Below the pieces are notes generated by a model. It ran no database searches. It had not been told where the DNA came from and was given only the letters and a program-made list of their open reading frames with translations. 64,000 nt of DNA, taken from contig JAPFFF010000068.1 in the NCBI GenBank assembly GCA_039105265.1, positions 372,001 to 436,000 of the forward strand. The letters run 5' to 3'. Shown here one piece after another: positions 49,273 to 58,242 of this stretch. The stretch is from Tritrichomonas musculus. Lineage: Eukaryota > Parabasalia > Tritrichomonadida > Tritrichomonadidae. The translations under genes and the position numbers were made by a program. Position 1 is the first letter of the stretch. The number at the start of each line of letters is the position of its first letter.

Positions 49273-49466
49273 CTCGGTTTCTTTGATTGGTTTAGTTCTA
49301 TAAAAATGGCGCTTTTTCATGGTTTTATCTTAGTGAACTTTTTCAAAACTTTACAAGAAAATTTTAGAACTTTTTGTATGCCTTCTCAATTAACTCAAAA
49401 AGTCAGAATAACGAATTTTCCTCAGAAAAAAATGGTGTAACTTTTTCTATAGTTTGTCACTTCGCC

Positions 49467-49475
49467 ATTATAATT
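49467..49475. repeat. Right target-site duplication of the MULE
   Basis: ATTATAATT, identical to 40931-40939. Confidence 0.9.
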
Positions 49476-50222
49476 CTGATTTATAATTTACTTAAATTTT
49501 TATCATAAATGATCATATCAGTTAATTTAAAAAAGATAATGAATTATTACCAGTTTTTATATATTTATTTTCAATTTTATATATAATATGTGTTGATTTG
49601 CTTTTTTTTTTTTTTAGAAAAATCAAAATGATACAAAATTGAGACGTTTCATTACTCATAAAAGCATTATTTATCTGGAATGCTTATTGAATTCCAATTT
49701 GTTTTACAGTTGTCTATTAAAATATGAAAAAATCATTGCAAACCCTCTTTGAGAACAAAGCTGTAAAATCTTTTTTATCAATATAAAAAACCGATAAACT
49801 GTTTTTTTTCAGAAAAAATAGTGGAATTGCATGATAATAAAAGAAATCATTTTTTTTCCAAAAAAAGAAGAGAAGAGAATAGTGGAATTGAAGTAAATAA
49901 TATATGTAAAGATGTATAAAATTGATTTAATAATATCTTAAGTATTGTATTGCTATTTTATAGCATATATGATATAATCGATCAAATTCAACAAAAAAAA
50001 AATCTGGAAAAAATCATAACTATTGAATTCGTATTTTGATAAAATCCTTGTAATCTCTCTAAAAATCAAAAAAAATGATGAGCTTCGGTGAGTGTAATGA
50101 AAATAAAAAAATGGATATTTAACCTAAACCGTAAACAATTAGCCTTGATCGTTTTCCTCAGAAAGGTCCCCCTTAAAGTGAACCAACCATTTTTATTATT
50201 AGTATTGTTCTCTTTTATTTTT

Positions 50223-50322
50223 TTATAGCATCTTGTTAAGTCCAAATTCCATTTTTTTCTTGGCCTTTTATCAGAAATTTTTCACCAAAAAAGTGACATT
50301 TGGACTTAAAAAGATGCTATAA
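50223..50322. mobile_element. 100-bp MITE-like element with 25-bp inverted repeats
   Basis: The arms are 50223-50247 (TTATAGCATCTTGTTAAGTC...) and 50298-50322, inverse with one mismatch. There is a short non-coding interior. It has no sequence in common with the element at 40561. Confidence 0.7.
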
Positions 50323-50369
50323 TTTTTTTGCTTTTAAAAACAATGATTCTTTTATAGAAAGAAAGTTGA

Positions 50370-50612
50370 TCAATACAATTCATTAATATCATAAAAATTA
50401 CTTTCCGAAAAACCAAATTCAAAATCCATCAAAGAATCTTTATAATCTTTTATTTCATCAACTTTACCATTTTCTATTTTGATATCATTTATTTTTTTAT
50501 ATCAATATTAACTTGATTTTTATTGTGCCTAATTGACCAATTTCTCAAATCTTTTGGATTCTTCCGAAAGAATCTGATGCTTTTGACTATATCATTAAAA
50601 TGATTTTTTAAA
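50370..50612 (-). pseudogene. Decayed small coding fragment
   Basis: On the minus strand one frame reads ...NHFNDIVKSIRFFRKNPKDL and a little further, stops in a TA-rich stretch near 50495, and a neighbouring frame continues INDIKIENGKVDEIKDYKD...SESNFYDINELY to a stop at 50370. The composition is protein-like with one frame change. No family is recognised. Confidence 0.35.
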
Positions 50613-53063
50613 AAACTATTTACTCAATATATTTAAAATGAACTTTTCATCAAAATCAATTTTAATTAAGAAAATATTATAATAATTGATTTGCATGTTT
50701 ATGGTTTATATAATAATAGAATATATAATTTATAAAAATTATTTATTTTCTTTATTTATTTTGATTTTCATGTGAAAATTAAGCGAATAAAAGAATAAGA
50801 GGTATAGAATCCGAAAATTTTGAAAAGGAATTTTAATGTTTATATATTTAAATTAATCTGAATCATATATTAAAATTATATTTATGATTTAATTAATATT
50901 ATAATCATAAAATTTAAAGATATATATTTTTTTAAAAAATGGGTTTAATTGAAATTTGTTAAGTTTATTTTTTGATTTCTGAGTTTTAATTCAATTTTAT
51001 CTTGAAACAATAATAATAACTGCTTTTGCTTATTCACTTTTTCAATAAAAACTAAATAAAAATAATGGAATTAAGGGTAAAGTTGGCTTTTCTTTTTTTT
51101 GAAATCTTTTAATTTATTCTATGTGCTGCTTGAATGAATTGTATGATCATTGAATTTATTTCTATGTAAATTCAATCTTTTCTGAGGGGCATTCAAATGA
51201 ACAGAAAAAAAAGAGCTCCACAGAGCTATCAAATCAATTTTTGTACAAAAAAGCATTACAACATAATGTAAAATATTCGGAATTTTGGATATATAATAAA
51301 AAATGGTCCAAATTATGAAAAAAATAAAAAATGAAAATTAAATAATCCAAAAAATATCAAGAAAACATTTTTTTACTAAAAAAGTGCATATTTCTAATTT
51401 TAAACATATATACAAAGGGAATCATTTGTTTTTATCATATTTAATTTGAAGCAGACTGAATTACAATGCTTTTTTTTTCTTCAATTTCGAAAAAAATTTT
51501 TTTTCTACTTAATTCTATTGATATTGGTTGATATATATTTTTTATACGAATATTTTAGATTGATATTCGATATTCATTAAGAAAAATATTTGTTTTAAAA
51601 TGCAATAAAATTATTTGAAAATTTTATCATGAAAATTTTGATGTTAGCAAGTCGGCTCTTCTCGAATAGGAAACTTTTTGGATTTGTACTAGGAAAATAT
51701 AATTAATAGCATTTATTATAATAAAATGGCCCATTAAAAATTAGAAAATTTGAATCATGGAGAAAATTGAATATTGATATATCTGTGATTTTTTGATTTG
51801 ATGGATTTTTCCTATTATATTTTATGTAGTATTTGATATATACATATAATTAAGGAATCTAATTGCGTGTAAAATGAAAAATTGGCACTTTCAAATAAGT
51901 TTGTTTTTGAAAATATTGAAAGGTTGAAAAGTTGAATAATATCAAAAAAAAAAAAAATATTTATCATATCTTATTATTAAAAAAGCAAAAATTATTATAA
52001 TTTTTATATTAATTTATATATAATAATATATATATATTATTTATTAAATATTAATAATATAATGAATATGGAAATAAATATTCTTTTTTTAAGTTAACTT
52101 AAAAATTCAATGGAGATAAAAAAATTTGAATGAATGCTTTTTCGTTTTTTTATTCAAAATTATGAGATAAAAAATGTTTTTATCTCAATAAATTTATCAT
52201 AATTTATATATATAATATCAGCTAATAGACATAATAATTAATTAAACTACAAAAACATATATATCCATATATATTAAAAAATATTAATTAAATTTGAACA
52301 ATAAACTAATTTATCAATTGAAACCATAGTTTATATTATTACTTAAGCTTTAATGCATTGCATAAAAATCAAAATGAATAATTAAATTAGTATATTAATC
52401 CAAAAAAAAAGTCGAATTTTTTTTTATTCTTCTATACATAAAAGAAAACAAGATACCAAACTATTTTTTTTCTATATTTAATTGGTTGATTGAATAGAAA
52501 AAGTATTATAATAACCATTTATCAATTGAAATAGCTATATATTTTTGCTGAATACATACCAATGTTTTTATAAAATTTCCGAATAAATCCTTTTATTTAC
52601 GAAATTAAATAATTTTAAAATTATAAGGTATTCCATATAAAATTTCATTACAAATATCTTTTTTATTTTCATATTGATTCAATAAAACTGTTTTTTGATA
52701 AGAGAAATTGGTTCACAATTTTTTGAAAGAAATTTTTTTTTATTCAATTATTTGAGAAAATAGAAATTCGAAAAAAACTATCTAAACAAAAATATTCTTA
52801 TTTAAAAAATTAATCTTAAATTAATTATATTTTTTTAAATTAAGATTATACATGATAATCTTAATGGATAAAATAAAAAATGATTAAACGTTGATTTGAT
52901 AAGAAATATATAATTTTTGTATATTTTGGTAGGTCTTTTTTAGTGTAATTTTTACAATACGTTTATAAATTTATAATTGGCCAGCCATAACCGTTTTATA
53001 TATATACAAAGATATATAGAGATAAACTACTAGCTTTCAGATTAAAAAAGCTTATAAGAAAAG

Positions 53064-53748
53064 TAATGGCTTATGTATGATAGTATTTTCAATTAAAAGT
53101 TTTATAAAGCTCAATCAACAATGATGATAGTTGATCTTCAAAACCAATCTTAATTTATACATCTCGTCTTTACTTTTTACACAATACGAGCAAGACATTA
53201 ACTTGCATATGATGGTACTTTCAATTAAAAGTTTTATAAAGCTCAATCAACAATGATGATAGTTGATCTTCAAAACAAATCTTAATTTATAAATCTCGTC
53301 TTTACTTTTTACACAATACGAGCAAGACATTAACTTGCATATGATGGTACTTTCAATTAAAAGTTTTATAAAGCTCAATCAACAATGATGATAGTTGATC
53401 TTCAAAACAAATCTTAATTTATAAATCTCGTCTTTACTTTTTACACAATACGAGCAAGACATTAACTTGCATATGATGGTATTTTCAATTAAAAGTTTTA
53501 TAAAGCTCAATCAACAATGATGATAGTTGATCTTCAAAACCAATCTTAATTTATACATCTCGTCTTTACTTTTTACACAATACGAGCAAGACATTAACTT
53601 GCATATGATGGTACTTTCAATTAAAAGTTTTATAAAGCTCAATCAACAATGATGATAGTTGATCTTCAAAACAAATCTTAATTTATAAATCTCGTCTTTA
53701 CTTTTTACACAATACGAGCAAGACATTAACTTGCATATGATGGTACTT
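53064..53748. repeat. 132-bp satellite, about five copies
   Basis: CATATGATGG blocks start at 53206, 53338, 53470, 53602 and 53734, an exact 132-bp period, with a diverged first copy from about 53064. Copies are of two kinds by ACCAATC/ACATC versus ACAAATC/AAATC, in order X, Y, Y, X, Y, so the array grew in blocks. Each unit has a small inverted repeat ATCAAC...GTTGAT. Confidence 0.92.
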
Positions 53749-53804
53749 TTCTTTAGTGCTCCATGCTCATTGACGGTTAATGATCTGTTACACATAAATA
53801 CATG

Positions 53805-53880
53805 CGTTTATGATTTGAAAGCTTGTACGTTTATGATTTGAAAGCTTGTACGTTTATGATTTGAAAGCTTGTGCGTTTAT
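53805..53880. repeat. 23-bp tandem repeat, three copies plus part
   Basis: CGTTTATGATTTGAAAGCTT-type units start at 53805, 53828 and 53851, with a partial unit at 53874, directly upstream of the gene at 53930. Confidence 0.9.
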
Positions 53881-53916
53881 ATTTATAAAAAATAATCAAC
53901 GTACTTGTTTAAATAT

Positions 53917-53927
53917 TCATTTCATTA
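53917..53927 (+). promoter_or_regulatory. Initiator-like element
   Basis: TCATTTCATTA lies a few bases before the ATG at 53930 and matches the trichomonad initiator well, implying a leader of about ten nucleotides. Confidence 0.6.
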
Positions 53928-53929
53928 AT

Positions 53930-54832
53930 ATGATTGATCAAGAAAGAAGCACTAAGCTACTTTTAGATACTCTTGACGAGATTAAAATCACTTCAGTTGC
54001 TATGAGGAATTGTGATTATGAAAGAGCAAGCAACGTAATAGTGGAGCTTGATATGGGTGCCTGGACGTTCAAATGGATTTCTGTGTTGTTAAACGAACTG
54101 TCTACCTGGAAAATAGACCAAAATAATGGCTTCAGGAAACAAAAACGTTCCAATGGTCAAATATATTTCTTCTTTAGATTTATTTCCGAAGTAGATCCTT
54201 CCAATTATATTATATTTAACATTACTGATATTAATATTGTTGTTAAATTTTCAAAAAGCTTAGTGGATAGTTGGACAAGTGAAGAAGCTGATTTATATTC
54301 ATTTAAAAAAAGCTTTTATCTGAAGCTTACAAACAAGGGAACGTATGCCATTCTACGTGATTCAAATCTCAACTTTTATTCCAAAGAAGATTTTACGTGC
54401 GTATTCGCTAGTTTCTGCCTTTCATTCGTTGGCTATAAAGTTTATAATAAGACAAATGATACAAATGCAATATATGATTTTTACGATTGCTTCATAAAGA
54501 GCACTTGCTATGAGCTTATTGACTTTAATGCTTTGATTCAGAAAACTGAAGGCTACATGTACTTTCATCTTGTCAAAAACAATAACACCAGAAAAAAGTT
54601 AGATAAAATTACTATTGGGGGCGAAACATTTTATATCCTTGCCGGCACCTACATTGCTCCTTTTGCTAGTAGTATTGTTGAGAATCCGCTCATTAACGGT
54701 ATGATGCTTGATACAACCTTCTCTACTATTCAAAATTATTATGTTTCTATACCAAAGAGAGTAAGGGTGTTGATTTGGTGGGGTGAGATAAAATTGAGAT
54801 TGACGGTCGCCACTTTTGAATCTTCATTTTAG
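53930..54832 (+). CDS. Transposase-like protein, probably the N-terminal part of a DNA transposon gene
   Basis: The ATG at 53930 (MIDQERSTKLL) is chosen because an initiator-like motif sits immediately before it; the frame is open further up through a short repeat but without an ATG. The protein is 300 aa. Near residues 255-275 the sequence NPLINGMMLDTTFSTIQNYY resembles the first catalytic strand of a DDE transposase (LDTTF). The frame stops 24 bp before the terminus of the Polinton at 54857, so the Polinton probably interrupted a longer gene. The upstream 132-bp satellite may be the terminal repeat of the same transposon. The family is uncertain, MULE-like at best. Confidence 0.45.
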   Translation: MIDQERSTKLLLDTLDEIKITSVAMRNCDYERASNVIVELDMGAWTFKWISVLLNELSTWKIDQNNGFRKQKRSNGQIYFFFRFISEVDPSNYIIFNITDINIVVKFSKSLVDSWTSEEADLYSFKKSFYLKLTNKGTYAILRDSNLNFYSKEDFTCVFASFCLSFVGYKVYNKTNDTNAIYDFYDCFIKSTCYELIDFNALIQKTEGYMYFHLVKNNNTRKKLDKITIGGETFYILAGTYIAPFASSIVENPLINGMMLDTTFSTIQNYYVSIPKRVRVLIWWGEIKLRLTVATFESSF

Positions 54833-54856
54833 AATTTACATCTTTGAACTTGTTTT

Positions 54857-54920
54857 AGTAGTATATATCAGTCGGTTTCCGTCAGGCTAAAGCCCGCCGT
54901 CAACACGACTAATGAACAAA
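54857..54920. repeat. Left terminal inverted repeat of the second Polinton
   Basis: AGTAGTATATATCAGTCGG, then TTTCCGTC and GC-richer sequence to GTCAACACGACTAATGAAC. Inverted, it matches the ends at 27328, 18599 and 23622. The opposite end is beyond the window, so the target duplicate cannot be confirmed. Confidence 0.8.
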
Positions 54921-54960
54921 AATAATATGAACTCATTTAATGATTACCATCAATTGATGT

Positions 54961-55188
54961 TCATTTATTAGACAGTTCATTTAATTCATTCTCAAGCTGA
55001 TGAACTTTATTTTTGAGGCTGTTGATGTCTTCGATAAGAGACTCACGAACGGCAAGACCGTCAGAGCCCAACATTCCTGATTTGATATTGTTGAGACATT
55101 GTTTGTAATCATAACACTTTTCTTTCAATCCTCGTTTGATTCGTTTTAGTTCTGGTATTTCTTTCTTGTATTCTGTTAGTTCACTCAT
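54961..55188 (-). CDS. Small coiled-coil Polinton protein, 75 aa
   Basis: It starts MSELTEYKKEIPELKRIKRG and ends in a heptad coiled coil (INSLKNKVHQLENELNEL). It diverges from the gene at 55203 with 14 bp between the start codons. The function is unknown, perhaps a trimerising virion part. Confidence 0.6.
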   Translation of the reverse strand: MSELTEYKKEIPELKRIKRGLKEKCYDYKQCLNNIKSGMLGSDGLAVRESLIEDINSLKNKVHQLENELNELSNK

Positions 55189-55202
55189 TTAATAATAATT
55201 AA
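55189..55202. promoter_or_regulatory. 14-bp palindromic divergent promoter
   Basis: The gap TTAATAATAATTAA with the two start codons forms CATTTAAT...ATTAAATG, a perfect palindrome apart from the central bases. Both genes must be read from this gap or from inside each other. Confidence 0.55.
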
Positions 55203-55436
55203 ATGTCTGCTATTAATCAATTAAGAACCGTTCATGACGATAAGCATAAAAACCATTTTGATAGATTACAATTAACGATGCAAAAGAATAGAACAAAAAT
55301 AAATTCAGCACCAACAGTGAAATGTTATAATGAAAAAGGAAATATATTTCATGAACCACCTCCAAAAACGACTAAATCATTAAATCATCATGATTCACTT
55401 AATCATTCTGTGGTTGTCAGGAGCAACAACATTTAA
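55203..55436 (+). CDS. Small Polinton protein of unknown function, 77 aa
   Basis: It starts MSAINQLRTVHDDKHKNHF and is rich in His, Lys and Asn, without membrane segments. Its 3' end overlaps the 3' end of the convergent gene at 55395-55871 by 42 bp. It could be a DNA- or capsid-binding peptide, but nothing diagnostic is seen. Confidence 0.5.
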   Translation: MSAINQLRTVHDDKHKNHFDRLQLTMQKNRTKINSAPTVKCYNEKGNIFHEPPPKTTKSLNHHDSLNHSVVVRSNNI

Positions 55437-55871
55437 TACATATTCATTAATAACTTTTGATTGTTGGTCGACAACGTTTGAAAGCTTATTAATATGTTCT
55501 TCAAGTATTTTATTTTTGTTGTTCAATTGATTTATTAATTCATTGAGTTCGTTAATCGATTCTTTCATTAATGATATATCAGCTTTGATGTTGTCATTTT
55601 CAAGTGTTTTAGTGATTGTGTTCCCAACTTTCTTCAAATAAATGTCGCCGTTAAGTCTTTTACCGTCTGTACAATTTCGCTTAGTGATTTTGTATTCGTT
55701 GCCGTCATTAGTGATGATTTTATAAATCTTGTTCAAATAGTTAGTCGTTTGTGATTTCATTTGCTCGATATTCTTTTGATAGAACAAATTGAACTCTTCA
55801 ATTGATTTAAATACTTTTGATTCATTTACATTATCATTTATAACTTTAAGTTCATTAATGTTTTCATTCAT
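55395..55871 (-). CDS. Coiled-coil Polinton protein, 158 aa
   Basis: It starts MNENINELKVINDNVNESK. A central beta-like segment (NKIYKIITNDGNEYKITKRN) is followed by a heptad coiled coil near residues 90-140 (ISLMKESINELNELINQLNN). The build resembles a short trimeric attachment protein. The function is unknown. Confidence 0.6.
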   Translation of the reverse strand: MNENINELKVINDNVNESKVFKSIEEFNLFYQKNIEQMKSQTTNYLNKIYKIITNDGNEYKITKRNCTDGKRLNGDIYLKKVGNTITKTLENDNIKADISLMKESINELNELINQLNNKNKILEEHINKLSNVVDQQSKVINEYVLNVVAPDNHRMIK

Positions 55872-55907
55872 TTATAATTATATTAAATCATTATAATTCA
55901 TTGTTTT

Positions 55908-56162
55908 TCATTTAACTTCATTCAATATTGATTTTCCAAATCTCCCAACTCTGTCAGCAACATTTAAACCTGTATCAATTGCGTCAACAACCTGACCGAC
56001 ACCAGGAATGAATTGTGTAATCGGTTTAACTCTGTCAACGATTTGCTTTCCAACATCAACAACTTTTGGTAATGCTTTAACTGCTTTCTGAGCGAATGAT
56101 TTTACTTTGCCGCCAATTGATTTAAATGCGTTCTTGATTTTGTTGAATATACCGACACCCAT
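55908..56162 (-). CDS. Basic amphipathic peptide, pVI-like candidate membrane-active virion protein
   Basis: It is 84 aa, beginning MGVGIFNKIKNAFKSIGGK, an amphipathic basic helix. A second helical segment follows (ALPKVVDVGKQIVDRV) and then a hydrophobic Gly-rich part (FIPGVGQVVDAIDTGLNVAD). It lies back to back with the major capsid gene (49 bp between start codons). In adenoviruses the capsid-lining protein VI has such an N-terminal membrane-lytic helix; the comparison is inference from composition and position. Confidence 0.6.
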   Translation of the reverse strand: MGVGIFNKIKNAFKSIGGKVKSFAQKAVKALPKVVDVGKQIVDRVKPITQFIPGVGQVVDAIDTGLNVADRVGRFGKSILNEVK

Positions 56163-56211
56163 AATTTAATTAATGATAAAAGTGTTTTATTTCCTTTTTA
56201 TTCAATCATAA

Positions 56212-58155
56212 ATGTTATACAGAAACGAGAGAGCCCATAATCTTCGCACTGAAACAGGAAACGTTCTTCATGCATTTGAAGAGATGAGAAACATGATTAA
56301 TGTCAATGACGGTACGCGTTCATTTTCATTTAGAACTGTTGACTGTCATGACCAACCAGCTCCATTTCATCAAGGACAATATTCGCAAATAAGTTTAACA
56401 CATCCTGACCACTTCATAAGTGATATTGATAAAGGTTTCTTAACATTTCACGTTAAATTAGATTTGTCATTGAATACAGATATGAGTAAATTAAATGAAA
56501 TCAATGACCCCAACAACTTGTACAAACTGTTTGTCGGTTTCAAATCATCAAACCAGTTGTTTGACAGGTTAGAGATTCTTCATAATAATGTCAATGTCGG
56601 ATACCAACAGAATGAATGCATTCGTGAGGGCTTCTTATATTCTTCAGTTAAACCAGAAGCCGAGAAGAAACGTCGCAGATTCGTTCATTCATTGTGGGAA
56701 AACATTAGCAACTATTCACAGACACATGCAGGAGCTTATGTCAACTTGAATTCATTTAAGAACACAGGAAGAAGTGAAGTCGAATTTGATTTGAATGTTC
56801 CTTTTGATGATTTGCTCGCATTACAAGCATTCGATTTATTCCCTAACGGAATCATTGGTGATTTATCAATTCGTTTTCAAGTTAGTCCCGCTGGTCTTGT
56901 TTGGGCAGTATTAGACCCTTACACAGTTGCTGAAGCAAAAGTATTTCTTGAAGATAATGATTCAATATCGATGGAAGAATTAAACAGACTAAAGGAAATC
57001 AAAGCACGAGGACACCTCAAACATCAATTCACACAAATTGGTAATCAAGCAGTGATTCCAGGACCTGGAGACAATCCAGACCCACCATCACCTGAACCAA
57101 CACCAACGAAATATCAATTGAAGTATGAAGTTAGAGAACAATACGTATCTGCATCTGGAGGTGATTTCGATGAACTGATTGAAAATTGTTCATTAATATT
57201 TAGCTTTACTGATGATGAATTTACTGAACTTGGAATTGAAAAGACTGATGATAATAAAGCAATTTGTCAAGCCCATTATACCAAAGAACATGGTAAATTA
57301 CCTCAACCATCACATGCAGGTCATGTTTACGTTAACTTTGTATCTAAAACTGAAGCCAACAAGTTGATGAGCGCTCATTATTCAAAACAAACAGCAACAT
57401 TAACAGTTAATCGAATGACCATCACAGCTTGTAAATCTAATATGCAAGGCTTTGGAGTTTGTGAAGCTACAAGACAAGGAATTGAAGACATTTTAAGACA
57501 AGGTTTAATCATTCCTTCACAAAAAGTTGATTATCATGCTTTTCCAATCGCTCCAGCAGCAAACGGAATCAAGTCAACATTGAATATCCCATTAATCAAT
57601 GCAACTAATTTATCAATCATGTTTCCAAAGCATCATAATGATTTAACTGTCTTTGAAAATCCAGTTTATCAAAACTGTTTCTTGAATATTGGTGGAAAGA
57701 ACTTCCCAGACGAAAACGTTTCAACCATTGGTGCACGATTCTTTGAAAATCAATTAACGGCTGGTGATTTAGATGCAATCACTCTTTCATGCACAAAGGA
57801 ATTTGAGGATTCGATGACAATGCCAAAGAATGACGCTAACGGTAAGAGATACAACAACACAATCAGTGATGCAACATCATTTGTATTCAACATTCAAACA
57901 GAACGAGCAAGTGCAGGATATTGTTATGACGGACTTGATGGAGGTTTCGGAAACGTTCAGATACAAGTCAATGGGCAACCAATATATACAGGAGATGATG
58001 ACACATATTTCAATGTTGTTGAACCAGATGGAACCATTGTCAAACCTCCTCCGACTCAATTATGGATAACTAGGGACTCTTACTTTAAACTATCTCTTGA
58101 CGGATTGGTTTACGTTGATGACGAATCTCCACAAGGAAGTCAAGCAAATGAATAA
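56212..58155 (+). CDS. Major capsid protein, probable double jelly-roll
   Basis: It is 647 aa, a typical length for Polinton major capsid proteins. The N-terminal part has an RTVDCHDQPAPFHQGQYSQI stretch, followed by LHNNVNVGYQQNECIREG and FDLNVPFDDLLALQAFDLFPN, patterns seen in Polinton capsid proteins where the second strand set leads to a FP-N-G turn. A Pro-rich insertion near residues 282-303 (PGPGDNPDPPSPEPTPT) and an inserted domain after it interrupt the fold, and the second jelly roll follows (about 400-640). It would form the capsid shell. Placed between the pVI-like peptide and integrase genes. Confidence 0.8.
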   Translation: MLYRNERAHNLRTETGNVLHAFEEMRNMINVNDGTRSFSFRTVDCHDQPAPFHQGQYSQISLTHPDHFISDIDKGFLTFHVKLDLSLNTDMSKLNEINDPNNLYKLFVGFKSSNQLFDRLEILHNNVNVGYQQNECIREGFLYSSVKPEAEKKRRRFVHSLWENISNYSQTHAGAYVNLNSFKNTGRSEVEFDLNVPFDDLLALQAFDLFPNGIIGDLSIRFQVSPAGLVWAVLDPYTVAEAKVFLEDNDSISMEELNRLKEIKARGHLKHQFTQIGNQAVIPGPGDNPDPPSPEPTPTKYQLKYEVREQYVSASGGDFDELIENCSLIFSFTDDEFTELGIEKTDDNKAICQAHYTKEHGKLPQPSHAGHVYVNFVSKTEANKLMSAHYSKQTATLTVNRMTITACKSNMQGFGVCEATRQGIEDILRQGLIIPSQKVDYHAFPIAPAANGIKSTLNIPLINATNLSIMFPKHHNDLTVFENPVYQNCFLNIGGKNFPDENVSTIGARFFENQLTAGDLDAITLSCTKEFEDSMTMPKNDANGKRYNNTISDATSFVFNIQTERASAGYCYDGLDGGFGNVQIQVNGQPIYTGDDDTYFNVVEPDGTIVKPPPTQLWITRDSYFKLSLDGLVYVDDESPQGSQANE

Positions 58156-58242
58156 AAATAATGATTTCATTAAATAATCATTTTGCTTTGCAAAAGGGAA
58201 CAGAGTTCCTTCATAAATTAATGCTTTATTTTTGCGATTCAA

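Larger units (their letters stand above)
40940..49466. mobile_element. Foldback-type Mutator-like transposon (Rehavkus-like), 8527 bp
   Basis: The tips are GGCGGAATGACAAACTATAG (left) and, inverted, GGCGAAGTGACAAACTATAG (right), flanked by the 9-bp duplication ATTATAATT. Inverted repeats of about 1.6 kb (40940-42549 and 47814-49466) contain arrays of a GC-rich 120-bp unit. Inside are a MULE transposase (42608-44842), a second transposase-like protein (45207-47252) and a small open frame (47566-47817), all on the plus strand. Long terminal repeats filled with tandem repeats are known in foldback and Rehavkus MULEs. Both large genes are open and the arms are nearly identical, so the element looks whole and young. 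Confidence 0.93.
47814..49466. repeat. Right long terminal inverted repeat of the MULE
   Basis: It is the inverse of 40940-42549: inner array 48028-48387 (three units), the inverted copy of the first 26 transposase codons (48488-48563), outer array 48793-49272 (four units), leader and tip. A few differences from the left arm are visible, for example CAGCCAGCTG instead of CAGCTAGCTG near 48093, CGTGATCATG near 49242, and a longer A-rich stretch at 47862-47930. Confidence 0.92.
49476..53063. other. Long AT-rich intergenic region
   Basis: No convincing gene. It contains the MITE-like element at 50223-50322, a decayed coding fragment at 50370-50612, and otherwise A/T runs and TA-rich stretches. 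Confidence 0.55.
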
